Shown in pieces: positions 45,612 to 54,973 of a stretch of 59,181 nt of DNA (position 1 is the first letter of the stretch; every line of letters starts with the position of its first letter). The position numbers were made by a program, and so were the translations under genes. The DNA is taken from the NCBI GenBank assembly GCA_000803105.1, contig JTDA01000020.1, forward strand, positions 1 through 59,181, given 5' to 3'. The notes under the pieces are model-generated. The model was not told where the DNA came from. It did no database searches and saw nothing but the letters and a program-made list of their open reading frames with translations. This stretch comes from Coprobacter secundus (GTDB taxonomy: Bacteria; Bacteroidota; Bacteroidia; Bacteroidales; Coprobacteraceae).

Positions 45612-46277
45612 CTACAAATCATACACATCATCTACGGTATAGTTCAGAAAACGGTTGAATGGCATAAGTAATTTAAAATCCCCTACAACTTTATCCATCC
45701 ATTCAGAAGTATCGAAGAGAGATTCTTCTTTGTAAGAAACAACGACATAGTCTTTCCTTTTTAGAAGCTCTCCATCTTGAAAATCTCTGGGAAACGGACG
45801 TGGTACTATTTTTAGCATCTCCCCTTCCATTTCAGGATAAACTGCTTTGAACTTTTTATTTTCGATGATTTCTTTGAATTCGTCCGTATGATTATATACC
45901 GACTGACGCAACTCCTTCAATAATTTAGGCTCAGGACACCATACCCCACCGCTTATCAGGCAATTTTCGGGTTCGATATGGAAATAATAACCCGCTCTTA
46001 CACTTTTGCGACCACCTTTACATAAATATGCTGCAAAATGATTTTTGTATGGAGTTTTATCAGGAGAAAAACGAGTATCACGATATATTCGGTAAAGGCA
46101 ATTTTTAGCCTCTTCTCCCCTCAATTCCTCATCAAAAGTAGCTATTCTCTGAATGAGTTCATCCATTTTATTTTGAAAATAGAGTCTTAATTCCAAATAT
46201 CTATCCTTATGAGTATTAAACCAATCTCTATTGTTATTTACCCGTAATTCCCTTAAATACTGTAATATTTCTTTCAT
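45612..46277 (-). CDS. DUF2461 domain protein
   Basis: 221 residues from ATG 46277; the open frame extends 20 codons further but that part is unconserved. Signatures of the DUF2461/TIGR02453 family: FLRELRVNNNRDWF-like LRELRVNNNRDWFNTHKD, then CLYRIYRDTRFSPDKTPYK and GYYFHIEPENCLISGGVWCP. Function is unknown; the protein is cytoplasmic. A small membrane protein follows directly. Confidence 0.86.
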   Translation of the reverse strand: MKEILQYLRELRVNNNRDWFNTHKDRYLELRLYFQNKMDELIQRIATFDEELRGEEAKNCLYRIYRDTRFSPDKTPYKNHFAAYLCKGGRKSVRAGYYFHIEPENCLISGGVWCPEPKLLKELRQSVYNHTDEFKEIIENKKFKAVYPEMEGEMLKIVPRPFPRDFQDGELLKRKDYVVVSYKEESLFDTSEWMDKVVGDFKLLMPFNRFLNYTVDDVYDL

Positions 46278-46411
46278 TATAAAATAATATTCATTGTTAT
46301 TTGTAAAAGAAGACGCAAGATAAAAATTATTTTTCAATTTTATATATCTTCCTTTTTTGTTAACTTGCCACGAATTTTATTTGCTTATTTTAAATATTAA
46401 ACTCTATATTG

Positions 46412-48388
46412 ATGAAAGAAAAAGAAAAAGAGCCGATGAAGCTACCAGAGAATGCATTCAGAGAATTGAATGAAGGAGAAGAGTTTCATCCGGTCATGTC
46501 TCCCGAAAAAAACTACCGGGAAGTAACACCTTGGTCGGTATCTTGGGGTATTGTTATGGCTGTCATATTTTCTGCGGCAGCAGCTTATTTAGGACTAAAA
46601 GTTGGACAGGTTTTCGAAGCTGCTATACCGATAGCCATTATTGCTGTAGGTTTGTCGAACAGCACAAAACGTAAAAACGCTTTAGGTGAAAATGTCATTA
46701 TACAGTCTATCGGAGCTTGTTCGGGAGTAATCGTAGCTGGAGCTATTTTTACTCTACCGGCATTATATATCATCCCGGGATTGACTGTGAATTTTATGCA
46801 AGTCTTTTTGAGTTCCCTTTTGGGAGGTATTTTAGGGATACTATTTTTAATCCCATTCCGTAAATATTTTGTATCGGAAATGCACGGAAAATATCCATTT
46901 CCGGAGGCAACAGCAACTACACAGGTTCTCATTTCCGGAGAAAAAGGGGGTAATCAGGCAAAACCTTTGATTTTTGCAGGTATTATCGGTGGCTTGTATG
47001 ATTTTGTACTATCAACTTTTGGCTGGTGGAGCGAAGTCTTGACTACAAAAATTTTACCTTTTGGAGATATGATTGCCGAAAAAGCAAAGGTGGTATTCAA
47101 AATAAATACTGGAGCCGCTGTTTTAGGGCTCGGTTATATCGTAGGCCTGAAGTATTGTCTAATAATCTGTGCCGGGTCTATATTTGTCTGGTTCTTAATT
47201 ATTCCTGGGTTAGGTGTTATTTTCCATAATGCGGTACTTACCCTTGGCAACTCAGATATCCAGATGACAGTAGGAATGATGTCTCCAGAACAAATATTCA
47301 CGACATACGGACGACATATTGGTATAGGAGGGATTGCGATGGCCGGTGTTATCGGAATTATTCGTTCCTGGGATATTATAAAAAGTGCAGTGGGACTTGC
47401 TTCACGAGAGTTAAGAGGAAATACAGAAAATGTAGTTAGAAACGTAAAGCGTACACAGCGAGATTTGTCGATGAAGTTTATAGCTATTGCATGTATCGCA
47501 ACATTGATATTAATATTTCTTTTCTTTTATTTAGGAGTGATACATACAATAACACAAGCTGTTATCGCATTTATTGTAGTTTCTGTTATTGCATTTTTGT
47601 TTACGACCGTAGCTGCTAATGCGATTGCGATAGTCGGTACAAATCCTGTGTCGGGAATGACACTCATGACTTTGATATTAGCATCTGTAATTTTAGTAGC
47701 AGTGGGGTTGACCGGAACATCAGGTATGGTTGCAGCCCTTATTATTGGAGGTGTCGTTTGTACTACCCTTTCCATGGCTGGAGGATTTATAACAGATTTA
47801 AAAATAGGTTATTGGCTTGGATCTACACCAGCGAAACAAGAAACCTGGAAATTTTTAGGAACATTGGTTTCTGCTGCAACGGTAGGTGGCGTAATAATGA
47901 TTTTGAATGATACCTACGGTTTTACCTCTGAAAATGGCTTAGCAGCTCCTCAGGCAAACGCAATGGCTGCGGTAATAGAACCCCTGATGTCCGGGAAAGG
48001 AGCCCCTTGGTTATTATATGGTATAGGGGCTGTCATCGCGGTTATACTTACGGTATTTAAAGTCCCTGCATTGGCCTTTGCTTTGGGTATGTTTATTCCT
48101 TTGGAATTGAATACACCTCTTGTTATTGGAGGATTGATTAGTTGGTATGTAAGTACCCGCAGCCAAAAAGAAGCGGTGAATAAAGCTCGTCTCGAAAAAG
48201 GAACATTGTTGGCTTCAGGGTTTATTGCTGGCGGGGCTTTAATGGGAGTAGTCAGTGCCGGACTTCGGTTTGCCGGATTCTCCTATACTTGCCATTTAAG
48301 CGACGTTATGACTCAATCATTAGGTTTATTGATGTACTTAATTATTATAGGATATTTGATCAAGAACAGTATGAAAACAGATAAATAA
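46412..48388 (+). CDS. OPT family oligopeptide transporter
   Basis: 658 residues with about 14-16 membrane helices. OPT hallmarks: VSWGIVMAVIFSAAAAYLGLKVGQVFEAAIP, NVIIQSIGACSGVIVAG and GKYPFPEATATTQVL. Bacterial members are proton-driven carriers of peptides, glutathione conjugates or metal-chelator complexes; the substrate cannot be told here. ATG 46412 is preferred to the TTG one codon earlier. A terminator shared with nhaA follows. Confidence 0.92.
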   Translation: MKEKEKEPMKLPENAFRELNEGEEFHPVMSPEKNYREVTPWSVSWGIVMAVIFSAAAAYLGLKVGQVFEAAIPIAIIAVGLSNSTKRKNALGENVIIQSIGACSGVIVAGAIFTLPALYIIPGLTVNFMQVFLSSLLGGILGILFLIPFRKYFVSEMHGKYPFPEATATTQVLISGEKGGNQAKPLIFAGIIGGLYDFVLSTFGWWSEVLTTKILPFGDMIAEKAKVVFKINTGAAVLGLGYIVGLKYCLIICAGSIFVWFLIIPGLGVIFHNAVLTLGNSDIQMTVGMMSPEQIFTTYGRHIGIGGIAMAGVIGIIRSWDIIKSAVGLASRELRGNTENVVRNVKRTQRDLSMKFIAIACIATLILIFLFFYLGVIHTITQAVIAFIVVSVIAFLFTTVAANAIAIVGTNPVSGMTLMTLILASVILVAVGLTGTSGMVAALIIGGVVCTTLSMAGGFITDLKIGYWLGSTPAKQETWKFLGTLVSAATVGGVIMILNDTYGFTSENGLAAPQANAMAAVIEPLMSGKGAPWLLYGIGAVIAVILTVFKVPALAFALGMFIPLELNTPLVIGGLISWYVSTRSQKEAVNKARLEKGTLLASGFIAGGALMGVVSAGLRFAGFSYTCHLSDVMTQSLGLLMYLIIIGYLIKNSMKTDK

Positions 48389-48406
48389 TTTTTCTTAAAG
48401 AACCAA

Positions 48407-48450
48407 AGGCCGGTTGACGTTAAGTTATCTTAGTTAACCGGCCTGTTTTA
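48407..48450. terminator. Bidirectional terminator between OPT gene and nhaA
   Basis: AGGCCGGTTGAC pairs with GTTAACCGGCCT (one G-U pair) around a 14-base loop, followed by TGTTTTATTT. It lies between convergent genes. Confidence 0.85.
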
Positions 48451-48454
48451 TTTA

Positions 48455-49810
48455 TTATAAGTCTTCCTCATCAACTTCTTTAGGTAGGAACATATTTAGT
48501 AATACATAACCTAAAATACCAGATATCAGAGAGCCTATTAATATGCCCAATTTTGCCTGGTTAAGAAATATACTTCCATCAGACATATTCCCATAAGATA
48601 AGTTGGCAATAAACATAGATACAGTAAACCCAATTCCTCCTAATGCTGATACTCCAGCTATCATTTTCCAAGTTACCCCATGAGGTAAGGAAACCCAATG
48701 TGTTTTTACTGCCATATAGGCAAATGATAATATACCGACAAATTTACCAATAAATAATCCCATAAACACAGCTAAACTTACTCCATGAAATATATCGGAG
48801 ATTTGGATATTTCCTAAAGCTATACCTGCATTAGCAAATGCAAATAAGGGGATAACCAAATAGTTAACGACAGGATGTAAAGCATCTTCCAAATCTTGTA
48901 AAGGGCTTATCACTTTGTCTGAAGCAGACTCCACACATTTCAAAAAATTCAACTGTTCTTTGGAGAGAATATTGGTCTCTCCTTTTTTTTGATTTTTCGA
49001 AACAGGGAAATGAGCTATATTTTCTCTGATTTTTTCGATAAATTTGGTCGTTTTCATCATAGGATGGGCTGGAATACAAAATGCAACAAGTACCCCGGCA
49101 ATTGTTGGGTGAATACCAGAGTTTAAAAATAAGAACCAGACAGCAATACCGACAAAAATATAAAACATTTTGCTGTTTATTTTCAGATAATATCCTCCTA
49201 TCCATAAAATAGCCAATAACCCGATTGCATAATATAAATAGTATGCCGATATACTACTCGAATAAAATATAGCTATTGCAAGTATACCTCCAATATCGTC
49301 TGCGACGGCTAATGTTGCTAAGAATATTTTTAGGCCGATAGGTACACGCTTCCCGAACATACTTAATATACCCAATGTAAAAGCTATATCTGTTGCCATC
49401 GGGATGGCACTTCCTCTTAATGCTATATCTCCGTCGGCTATTAAGCGGAAAATCAGAATTGGAACAATGATGCCACCCATAGCTGCGACAACTGGCAATA
49501 ATGCTTTTTTTATAGAAGAGAGTTCACCAACCAACACCTCTCGTTTTATTTCAAGCCCTACAGAAAAGAAAAAGATTGCCATCAAAGCATCATTAATAAA
49601 CTGCATCAAAGTCATAGCTTCACCGTGGTGGCTGAAAAGATTGAAATTTCCAATTTGCAAAGAGACTGGAACATTCCACCAAGAAAAATAGTAATTACTT
49701 AATCCAGAATTGGCCATTATCATGGCTAATATAGTCACACCGATAAGAACATATCCTCCATTAGCATAATTTTGCAGAGATTTACGAAGTGCATATATTG
49801 TATCTTTCAT
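48455..49810 (-). CDS. nhaA: Na+/H+ antiporter NhaA
   Basis: 451 residues from ATG 49810; ten earlier codons are unconserved. Inner-membrane exchanger for sodium and pH homeostasis. The ion-binding pair is in LAVADDIGGIL; LMAIFFFSVGLEIKRE and ATDIAFTLGILSMFG are family signatures. It is longer than E. coli NhaA (388), mainly because of a charged cytoplasmic insert (about 265-320, KFIEKIRENIAHFPVSKNQ...) typical of Bacteroidetes versions. Confidence 0.94.
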   Translation of the reverse strand: MKDTIYALRKSLQNYANGGYVLIGVTILAMIMANSGLSNYYFSWWNVPVSLQIGNFNLFSHHGEAMTLMQFINDALMAIFFFSVGLEIKREVLVGELSSIKKALLPVVAAMGGIIVPILIFRLIADGDIALRGSAIPMATDIAFTLGILSMFGKRVPIGLKIFLATLAVADDIGGILAIAIFYSSSISAYYLYYAIGLLAILWIGGYYLKINSKMFYIFVGIAVWFLFLNSGIHPTIAGVLVAFCIPAHPMMKTTKFIEKIRENIAHFPVSKNQKKGETNILSKEQLNFLKCVESASDKVISPLQDLEDALHPVVNYLVIPLFAFANAGIALGNIQISDIFHGVSLAVFMGLFIGKFVGILSFAYMAVKTHWVSLPHGVTWKMIAGVSALGGIGFTVSMFIANLSYGNMSDGSIFLNQAKLGILIGSLISGILGYVLLNMFLPKEVDEEDL

Positions 49811-49840
49811 AATTAAAAATTTTGTTATACTTAAAAACAA

Positions 49841-49887
49841 AGAAAAAGCCTTTTAAGTTTGACGAATGAGCTTAAAAGACTTTTTCT
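49841..49887 (-). terminator. Terminator after lepA
   Basis: AGAAAAAGCCTTTTAAG pairs with CTTAAAAGACTTTTTCT (one mismatch region) around a 13-base loop, 17 bases past the lepA stop on the minus strand and upstream of nhaA. Confidence 0.75.
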
Positions 49888-49903
49888 GTTACTTTGATAT
49901 TAT

Positions 49904-51691
49904 TTAGTCTAGTTTCAGGACAGCGAGAAATGCTTTTTGCGGTACCTCGACAGACCCTATTTGCTTCATTCGTTTCTTTCCTCTTTTTTGTTTCTCGAGA
50001 AGCTTTCGTTTTCGACTAATATCTCCCCCGTAACATTTAGCCGTAACATCTTTTCTCACAGCTTTTATTGTTTCCCGAGCAATTATTTTAGCTCCTATTG
50101 CAGCTTGTATTGCAATATCAAATTGTTGTCTCGGTATCAATTCTTTCAATTTTTCACACATACGACGCCCGAATGGTACAGCATTATCAAAATGTGTCAA
50201 TGTAGAAAGAGCATCAACAGATTCTCCATTTAACAATATATCGAGCTTAACCAATTTAGATGGTCTGAAATCATGAAGGTGATAATCAAAAGAGGCATAT
50301 CCCTTTGATATGCTTTTCAATTTATCATAAAAATCAATTACTATTTCCCCCAAAGGCATGTCATATATCAGCTCAACTCGATTTCCAGATATGTATTCTT
50401 GTTTTACCAGTTCTCCTCGCTTACCCAGACATAAAGTCATAATAGAACCTATATAATCAGTATTTGTTATGACAGAAGCCCGAATGTAAGGCTCTTCAAT
50501 ACGTTCTATGAGGGTCGGATCAGGTAGACCCGACGGATTATGAACTTCGGTCATGTTTCCCTTTTTATCATATATTTTATAAGACACATTCGGCACAGTG
50601 GTAATAACATCCATATCAAACTCACGATCGAGCCGCTCTTGGATGATTTCCATATGCAATAATCCCAAAAATCCACACCTGAACCCAAAACCAAGAGCCA
50701 CCGACGATTCTGGTTGGAATGTCAGTGAAGCATCATTTAATTGTAACTTTTCCAAAGATGCCCTTAAATCTTCAAAATCTTCACTTTCTATCGGATAAAC
50801 ACCTGCGAATACCATTGGTTTTACTTCTTCAAAACCATCGATTGCCTTCCCACAAGGCCGAGCGATGTGAGTAATCGTATCTCCAACTTTTACTTCTCTG
50901 GAAGTTTTGATACCTGATATAATATATCCTACGTCTCCAGTACGTAATTCATCTCGAGGAGCCATATCTAATTTCAGCACACCTATCTCATCGGCTTCAT
51001 ATTCTTTCCCGGTAGCCACAAATTTTACCTTATCTCCCTTACGGATAATGCCATTTGCTATTTTAAAGTATGCAATAATACCTCGGAATGAATTAAAAAC
51101 AGAGTCAAAAATCAAACATTGTAATGGTGCATCCGGGTCTCCTTCAGGAGCCGGCACTCGTTCTACGATAGCTTTCAATATTTCTTCAACACCTATACCT
51201 GTTTTTCCGCTGGCTCGTATAATTTCTTCTCTTTTACACCCTAATAATTCAATAATTTGGTCCTCAACTTCGTCAGGCATGGCACTGGGCAAGTCCACTT
51301 TATTTACGACAGGGATGATTTCCAAATCATTTTCTATAGCCATGTATAAGTTGGATATGGTCTGCGCCTGTATTCCTTGTGATGCATCCACAATAAGAAG
51401 AGCTCCTTCACATGCAGCAATTGAACGAGAGACTTCATAAGAAAAATCGACATGTCCCGGTGTATCAATCAGATTCAAAACATATTTTTCCCCTTGATAT
51501 GAATAATCCATTTGAATAGCGTGGCTTTTTATTGTTATTCCACGCTCACGTTCTAAATCCATATTGTCAAGGACTTGATCCTGTAAATCTTTTCCGGCTA
51601 CAGTATTCGTGTATTCCAATAGACGATCGGCCAATGTACTTTTACCATGGTCGATATGGGCAATAATACAGAAATTACGAATATTTTTCAT
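49904..51691 (-). CDS. lepA: Elongation factor 4 (LepA)
   Basis: Ribosome-associated GTPase that back-translocates or aids initiation. 595 residues, standard length. GTPase motifs: AHIDHGKSTLADRLL (G1), ERERGITIKS (G2), DTPGHVDFSYEV (G3) and NKVDLP (G4). The C-terminal LepA-specific domain is present (KLVKLDILLNGESVDALS, AIQAAIGAKIIARET, CYGGDISRKRKLLEKQK). Single-gene unit with its own -7 box and terminator. Confidence 0.97.
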   Translation of the reverse strand: MKNIRNFCIIAHIDHGKSTLADRLLEYTNTVAGKDLQDQVLDNMDLERERGITIKSHAIQMDYSYQGEKYVLNLIDTPGHVDFSYEVSRSIAACEGALLIVDASQGIQAQTISNLYMAIENDLEIIPVVNKVDLPSAMPDEVEDQIIELLGCKREEIIRASGKTGIGVEEILKAIVERVPAPEGDPDAPLQCLIFDSVFNSFRGIIAYFKIANGIIRKGDKVKFVATGKEYEADEIGVLKLDMAPRDELRTGDVGYIISGIKTSREVKVGDTITHIARPCGKAIDGFEEVKPMVFAGVYPIESEDFEDLRASLEKLQLNDASLTFQPESSVALGFGFRCGFLGLLHMEIIQERLDREFDMDVITTVPNVSYKIYDKKGNMTEVHNPSGLPDPTLIERIEEPYIRASVITNTDYIGSIMTLCLGKRGELVKQEYISGNRVELIYDMPLGEIVIDFYDKLKSISKGYASFDYHLHDFRPSKLVKLDILLNGESVDALSTLTHFDNAVPFGRRMCEKLKELIPRQQFDIAIQAAIGAKIIARETIKAVRKDVTAKCYGGDISRKRKLLEKQKRGKKRMKQIGSVEVPQKAFLAVLKLD

Positions 51692-51710
51692 CTAATTTTT
51701 ATTTTAGGTG

Positions 51711-51718
51711 CAAAGATA
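51711..51718 (-). promoter_or_regulatory. -7 box for lepA
   Basis: The minus strand reads TATCTTTG, perfect, 20 bases before the ATG. Confidence 0.55.
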
Positions 51719-51814
51719 AAGAAATTTTTATTTCTTTCGGAATAGACTATATTCCTATTATAAGCTATTAACAACTTTCCTATCGTATGATAATATGAAA
51801 TGAAATAATTTATT

Positions 51815-51822
51815 TAATTTTG
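51815..51822 (+). promoter_or_regulatory. Possible -7 box for the two-component operon
   Basis: TAATTTTG matches TAnnTTTG, but lies 133 bases before ATG 51955, which would make a long leader. A closer promoter may exist. Confidence 0.35.
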
Positions 51823-51954
51823 AAGTGTGACTAAAGATGAGATTTATAAGTGATAGTTCATATATAAAATGATGAAATAGAATTGTAATATTTGTTTCAC
51901 TGTATTGAAATAAGTATTTTGAATTTTTGCGATGTAAATTTAAAATTCAATATT

Positions 51955-52641
51955 ATGGCAAATGCCCGTATTTTAGTCGTCGATGACGAAGAAGATTTAT
52001 GTGAAATATTAAAATTCAATCTTGAAATCGAAGGGTTTGATGTAGATACTGCCAATTCTGCAGAAGAAGCCTTAAAAAAAGATTTATCGGTATATCAACT
52101 GCTTATGTTGGATGTAATGATGGGCGAAATAAGTGGTTTTAAAATGGCCAATATTATTCGTAAAGATGAATCAAAACCAAAAGTTCCAATTATCTTTCTT
52201 ACGGCAAAAGACACAGAAAATGATCGTTTGACAGGATTTAATTTAGGTGCAGATGATTACATATCTAAGCCTTTCTCGATTAGAGAAGTCATGGCTCGTG
52301 TAAAAGCAGTATTGAGACGTACAGCAATAAAAAACGAGGAAGATAAGGAAACTATATCTTTTGAAGATCTGATAATTGATATTCCCAAAAAAAAGGTTTC
52401 TATTGGTAATGAAGAAATAACCTTGACAAAAAAAGAATTTGAAATACTCAAATTGCTGCTTGAGCATCAGGGCCATGTATTTTCCAGAGAAGAAATTTTA
52501 TCAAGAGTATGGAGTGATGAAGTATATGTACTCGACAGGACAATCGATGTGAATATCACCCGCCTTCGCAAAAAAATCGGTAAGTTCGGTAAAAATATAG
52601 TTACTCGTTTAGGATACGGGTATTGTTTTGAAACAGCATGA
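51955..52641 (+). CDS. OmpR/PhoB-family response regulator
   Basis: 228 residues from ATG 51955 (21 earlier codons are unconserved). Receiver domain with acidic DDEED, phosphoacceptor D53 (LMLDVMM), T/K switch residues in FLTAKD and ISKPFS. A winged-helix DNA-binding domain follows (EEITLTKKEFEILKLLLEHQG, RTIDVNITRLRKKIG). It is paired with the kinase 15 bases downstream. Target genes are unknown; nothing adjacent gives away the signal. Confidence 0.93.
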   Translation: MANARILVVDDEEDLCEILKFNLEIEGFDVDTANSAEEALKKDLSVYQLLMLDVMMGEISGFKMANIIRKDESKPKVPIIFLTAKDTENDRLTGFNLGADDYISKPFSIREVMARVKAVLRRTAIKNEEDKETISFEDLIIDIPKKKVSIGNEEITLTKKEFEILKLLLEHQGHVFSREEILSRVWSDEVYVLDRTIDVNITRLRKKIGKFGKNIVTRLGYGYCFETA

Positions 52642-52656
52642 TATTATTAGGAAAAG

Positions 52657-54423
52657 ATGAATAATGACAATAAGCCCAAATATAGGCTTCCTTTTTATAA
52701 AGAACTTTTTTTTTCGATTGCTACTCTTTTTGTAACATTTGTACTCGTAATATTCTTCTTTCAATATAACTTGGATAAAGAATCAAGAAAAGAAATGTTA
52801 AATTCTATCCTTCAGGATTATAACAATCTGATTTATAGAGAATACTCTTCTTCAAAAATGACTGAAGCCCGATTGGATTCGATTATTCGGGGTATAACTG
52901 ATAAAAATTTAAGAGTCACCATCATAACTGTCGGGGGAAAAGTCCTTACCGATAGCGGTCATGATGATTCTATCCCATTACCCAGCCATAAAAATCGTCC
53001 TGAAATTATGCAGGCATTGAATACGGGTGTGGGATATTCTGTAAGGAAGTCGGAAACTTTAGGAAGAGATTTTTTTTATTCATCCCGTCGTTATGATGAC
53101 ATAATAATACGTTCATCTTTACCTTTTGACGTTTCGACACTATCGATGTTAAAGGCTGATAATAAATTTACGTATTTTCTTATTGCCATATCTTTACTTG
53201 TGATAATTATACTCTATTATTTTTGTAATAAATTGAGTAAATCTATTTCTATTTTGCAAGACTTTTCACAAAAAGCAGAACAGGACAAACCTGTGGATAT
53301 TCACGTAAAGTTGGCAAAAAATGACATAGGAGATATTACTCATAATATTATCCGTATATATAAGAATCTTCGAAATACTAAAGAAGAATTGTCTATTGAA
53401 AAAGAAAAATTATTTAGCCATTTACAATTTTCACGGGAAGGATTAGCCGTATTTTCCCATGATAAACGAGTTATTGTTGCCAATAATCTTTTTGTACAGT
53501 ATGTGAATCTTATTTCAGATATACCCTTAACCAATACAAATAATGTATTTAATGTCCCGGATTTCAAAAAAATAACGACATTTATAGATAAAAATCTAAA
53601 TACGTGGCATAAAAATGATGATGTTGTAAGTGACTCTATGCTGATTACAAAAAATAGCAAAACTTTTCAGGTGGAGTGTATCATTTTTCAAGACAGAACT
53701 TTCGAAATCTCAGTAAGCAATATAACTTTGCAAGAAGAGGAAAGCCGTCTAAAAAAGCAGTTGACTCAAAATATCGCCCATGAATTGAAAACACCAGTGA
53801 GTAGTATCCAAGGATATATGGAAACTATTTTATCTAATCCGGCCCTTTCAGAAGAGAAAAAAACTTTGTTTTTGGAGAGATGTTATGCCCAAACAATTAG
53901 GTTAACGGGGCTTTTGCAAGATATTTCTTTATTGAATAGAATAGATGAATCAAATGATTTGTTCGATTATGAAAAAGTAGACTTAAACGCAATTATTAGT
54001 GAAGTTATAAATGACTCGGCAGTTGCATTAGAAGAAAAAAATATGTCGATCAACTGCCAAATCCCAAATCCTGCACCTATTAACGGAAATCATGCGCTTC
54101 TATATTCCATATTTCGTAATTTGATGGATAACTCCTTATCATATGCCGGAAATGGCACACAAGTATCGATATTGTGCTATTTACAAGATAATAATTACTA
54201 TTATTTTTCATTTTCAGATAATGGACCCGGAGTTGCAGAAGAACATCTAAATCGTCTATTCGAACGTTTTTATCGAGTAGATAAAGGACGTTCACGAAAA
54301 TTAGGAGGAACGGGATTAGGTTTAGCAATTGTCAAGAATGCTGTGCTTTTCCATAAAGGAGAAATATTGGCTAAAAATAGATTGGATGGAGGTCTTGAAT
54401 TTTTGTTTACACTGAAAAAATAG
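52657..54423 (+). CDS. Sensor histidine kinase
   Basis: 588 residues. Two membrane helices (about 12-34 and 168-188) enclose a periplasmic sensor of about 130 residues, and a HAMP-like stretch follows. A PAS-like region (about 255-350, GLAVFSHDKRVIVANNLF) precedes the HisKA domain with H375 (NIAHELKTPVSSIQGY). The ATPase domain has the N box FRNLMDNSLSYA, G1 DNGPGVAEEHL and G2 GGTGLGLAIV. Architecture is PhoR-like. It works with the response regulator just upstream. Confidence 0.94.
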   Translation: MNNDNKPKYRLPFYKELFFSIATLFVTFVLVIFFFQYNLDKESRKEMLNSILQDYNNLIYREYSSSKMTEARLDSIIRGITDKNLRVTIITVGGKVLTDSGHDDSIPLPSHKNRPEIMQALNTGVGYSVRKSETLGRDFFYSSRRYDDIIIRSSLPFDVSTLSMLKADNKFTYFLIAISLLVIIILYYFCNKLSKSISILQDFSQKAEQDKPVDIHVKLAKNDIGDITHNIIRIYKNLRNTKEELSIEKEKLFSHLQFSREGLAVFSHDKRVIVANNLFVQYVNLISDIPLTNTNNVFNVPDFKKITTFIDKNLNTWHKNDDVVSDSMLITKNSKTFQVECIIFQDRTFEISVSNITLQEEESRLKKQLTQNIAHELKTPVSSIQGYMETILSNPALSEEKKTLFLERCYAQTIRLTGLLQDISLLNRIDESNDLFDYEKVDLNAIISEVINDSAVALEEKNMSINCQIPNPAPINGNHALLYSIFRNLMDNSLSYAGNGTQVSILCYLQDNNYYYFSFSDNGPGVAEEHLNRLFERFYRVDKGRSRKLGGTGLGLAIVKNAVLFHKGEILAKNRLDGGLEFLFTLKK

Positions 54424-54488
54424 AAGACAAAATTTCTGAGTAAATCTCAATTCCGAATTATTATTACAAATAATATATAATAATTATT

Positions 54489-54496
54489 TATTTTTG
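54489..54496 (+). promoter_or_regulatory. -7 box for the small gene at 54522
   Basis: TATTTTTG matches TAnnTTTG and lies 25 bases before ATG 54522. It also argues against the TTG at 54510 as the start. Confidence 0.45.
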
Positions 54497-54521
54497 CCGA
54501 TACATATTTTTGAATAAAACA

Positions 54522-54878
54522 ATGACACCGACAGAATCCTATTTTATAAATTTACCATCAGAAATAAAAAATTTGTTTATCCCAGTATTTGGAAGTGCTG
54601 AGAATTTTTATAAAACAGTTTATTTAATTGCCCGTAACGAACATATCACATCTCTTGATAAAGTTGCTAACTGGGAACAGCGCATAGATGTAATTCATTA
54701 CTATCAAGATAAATTGAAACATTTTCTCAACAGTTTATCTTTAGATGGAGACAACTTAATGGCTGATGTAGCCAGTGATTATTTTGAAGATTATGTTCAT
54801 TACAAAGATGACGTTAATTTTGGAATGACTAATGAAGATTTCTTAAATATAATGAGAGCCATTCAAGAAAAGTTATAA
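54522..54878 (+). CDS. Small acidic protein, unknown
   Basis: 118 residues from ATG 54522. No family I can name with confidence. It is helical-looking and soluble, rich in Asp, Tyr and His (VIHYYQDKLKHFLNSL, SDYFEDYVHYKDDVNFG). The start TTG at 54510 is less likely because ATG 54522 fits the -7 box spacing. A single-gene unit between the sensor kinase and the acyl-CoA ligase, likely cytoplasmic. Confidence 0.65.
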   Translation: MTPTESYFINLPSEIKNLFIPVFGSAENFYKTVYLIARNEHITSLDKVANWEQRIDVIHYYQDKLKHFLNSLSLDGDNLMADVASDYFEDYVHYKDDVNFGMTNEDFLNIMRAIQEKL

Positions 54879-54944
54879 AAGTAATATTTAGTTTTTGTTT
54901 CTCTATTTTGTTATATCATTGAACATTTCATTCAAACTATTTGC

Positions 54945-54952
54945 TATATTTG
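54945..54952 (+). promoter_or_regulatory. -7 box for the acyl-CoA ligase
   Basis: TATATTTG matches TAnnTTTG and lies 21 bases before the ATG at 54974. Confidence 0.55.
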
Positions 54953-54973
54953 TCTGAAATAATACGTTGAATT

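Noticed and set aside
51892..51954. Longer start for the response regulator
   Set aside because: The added 21 residues are unconserved and the receiver domain begins exactly at the ATG at 51955.
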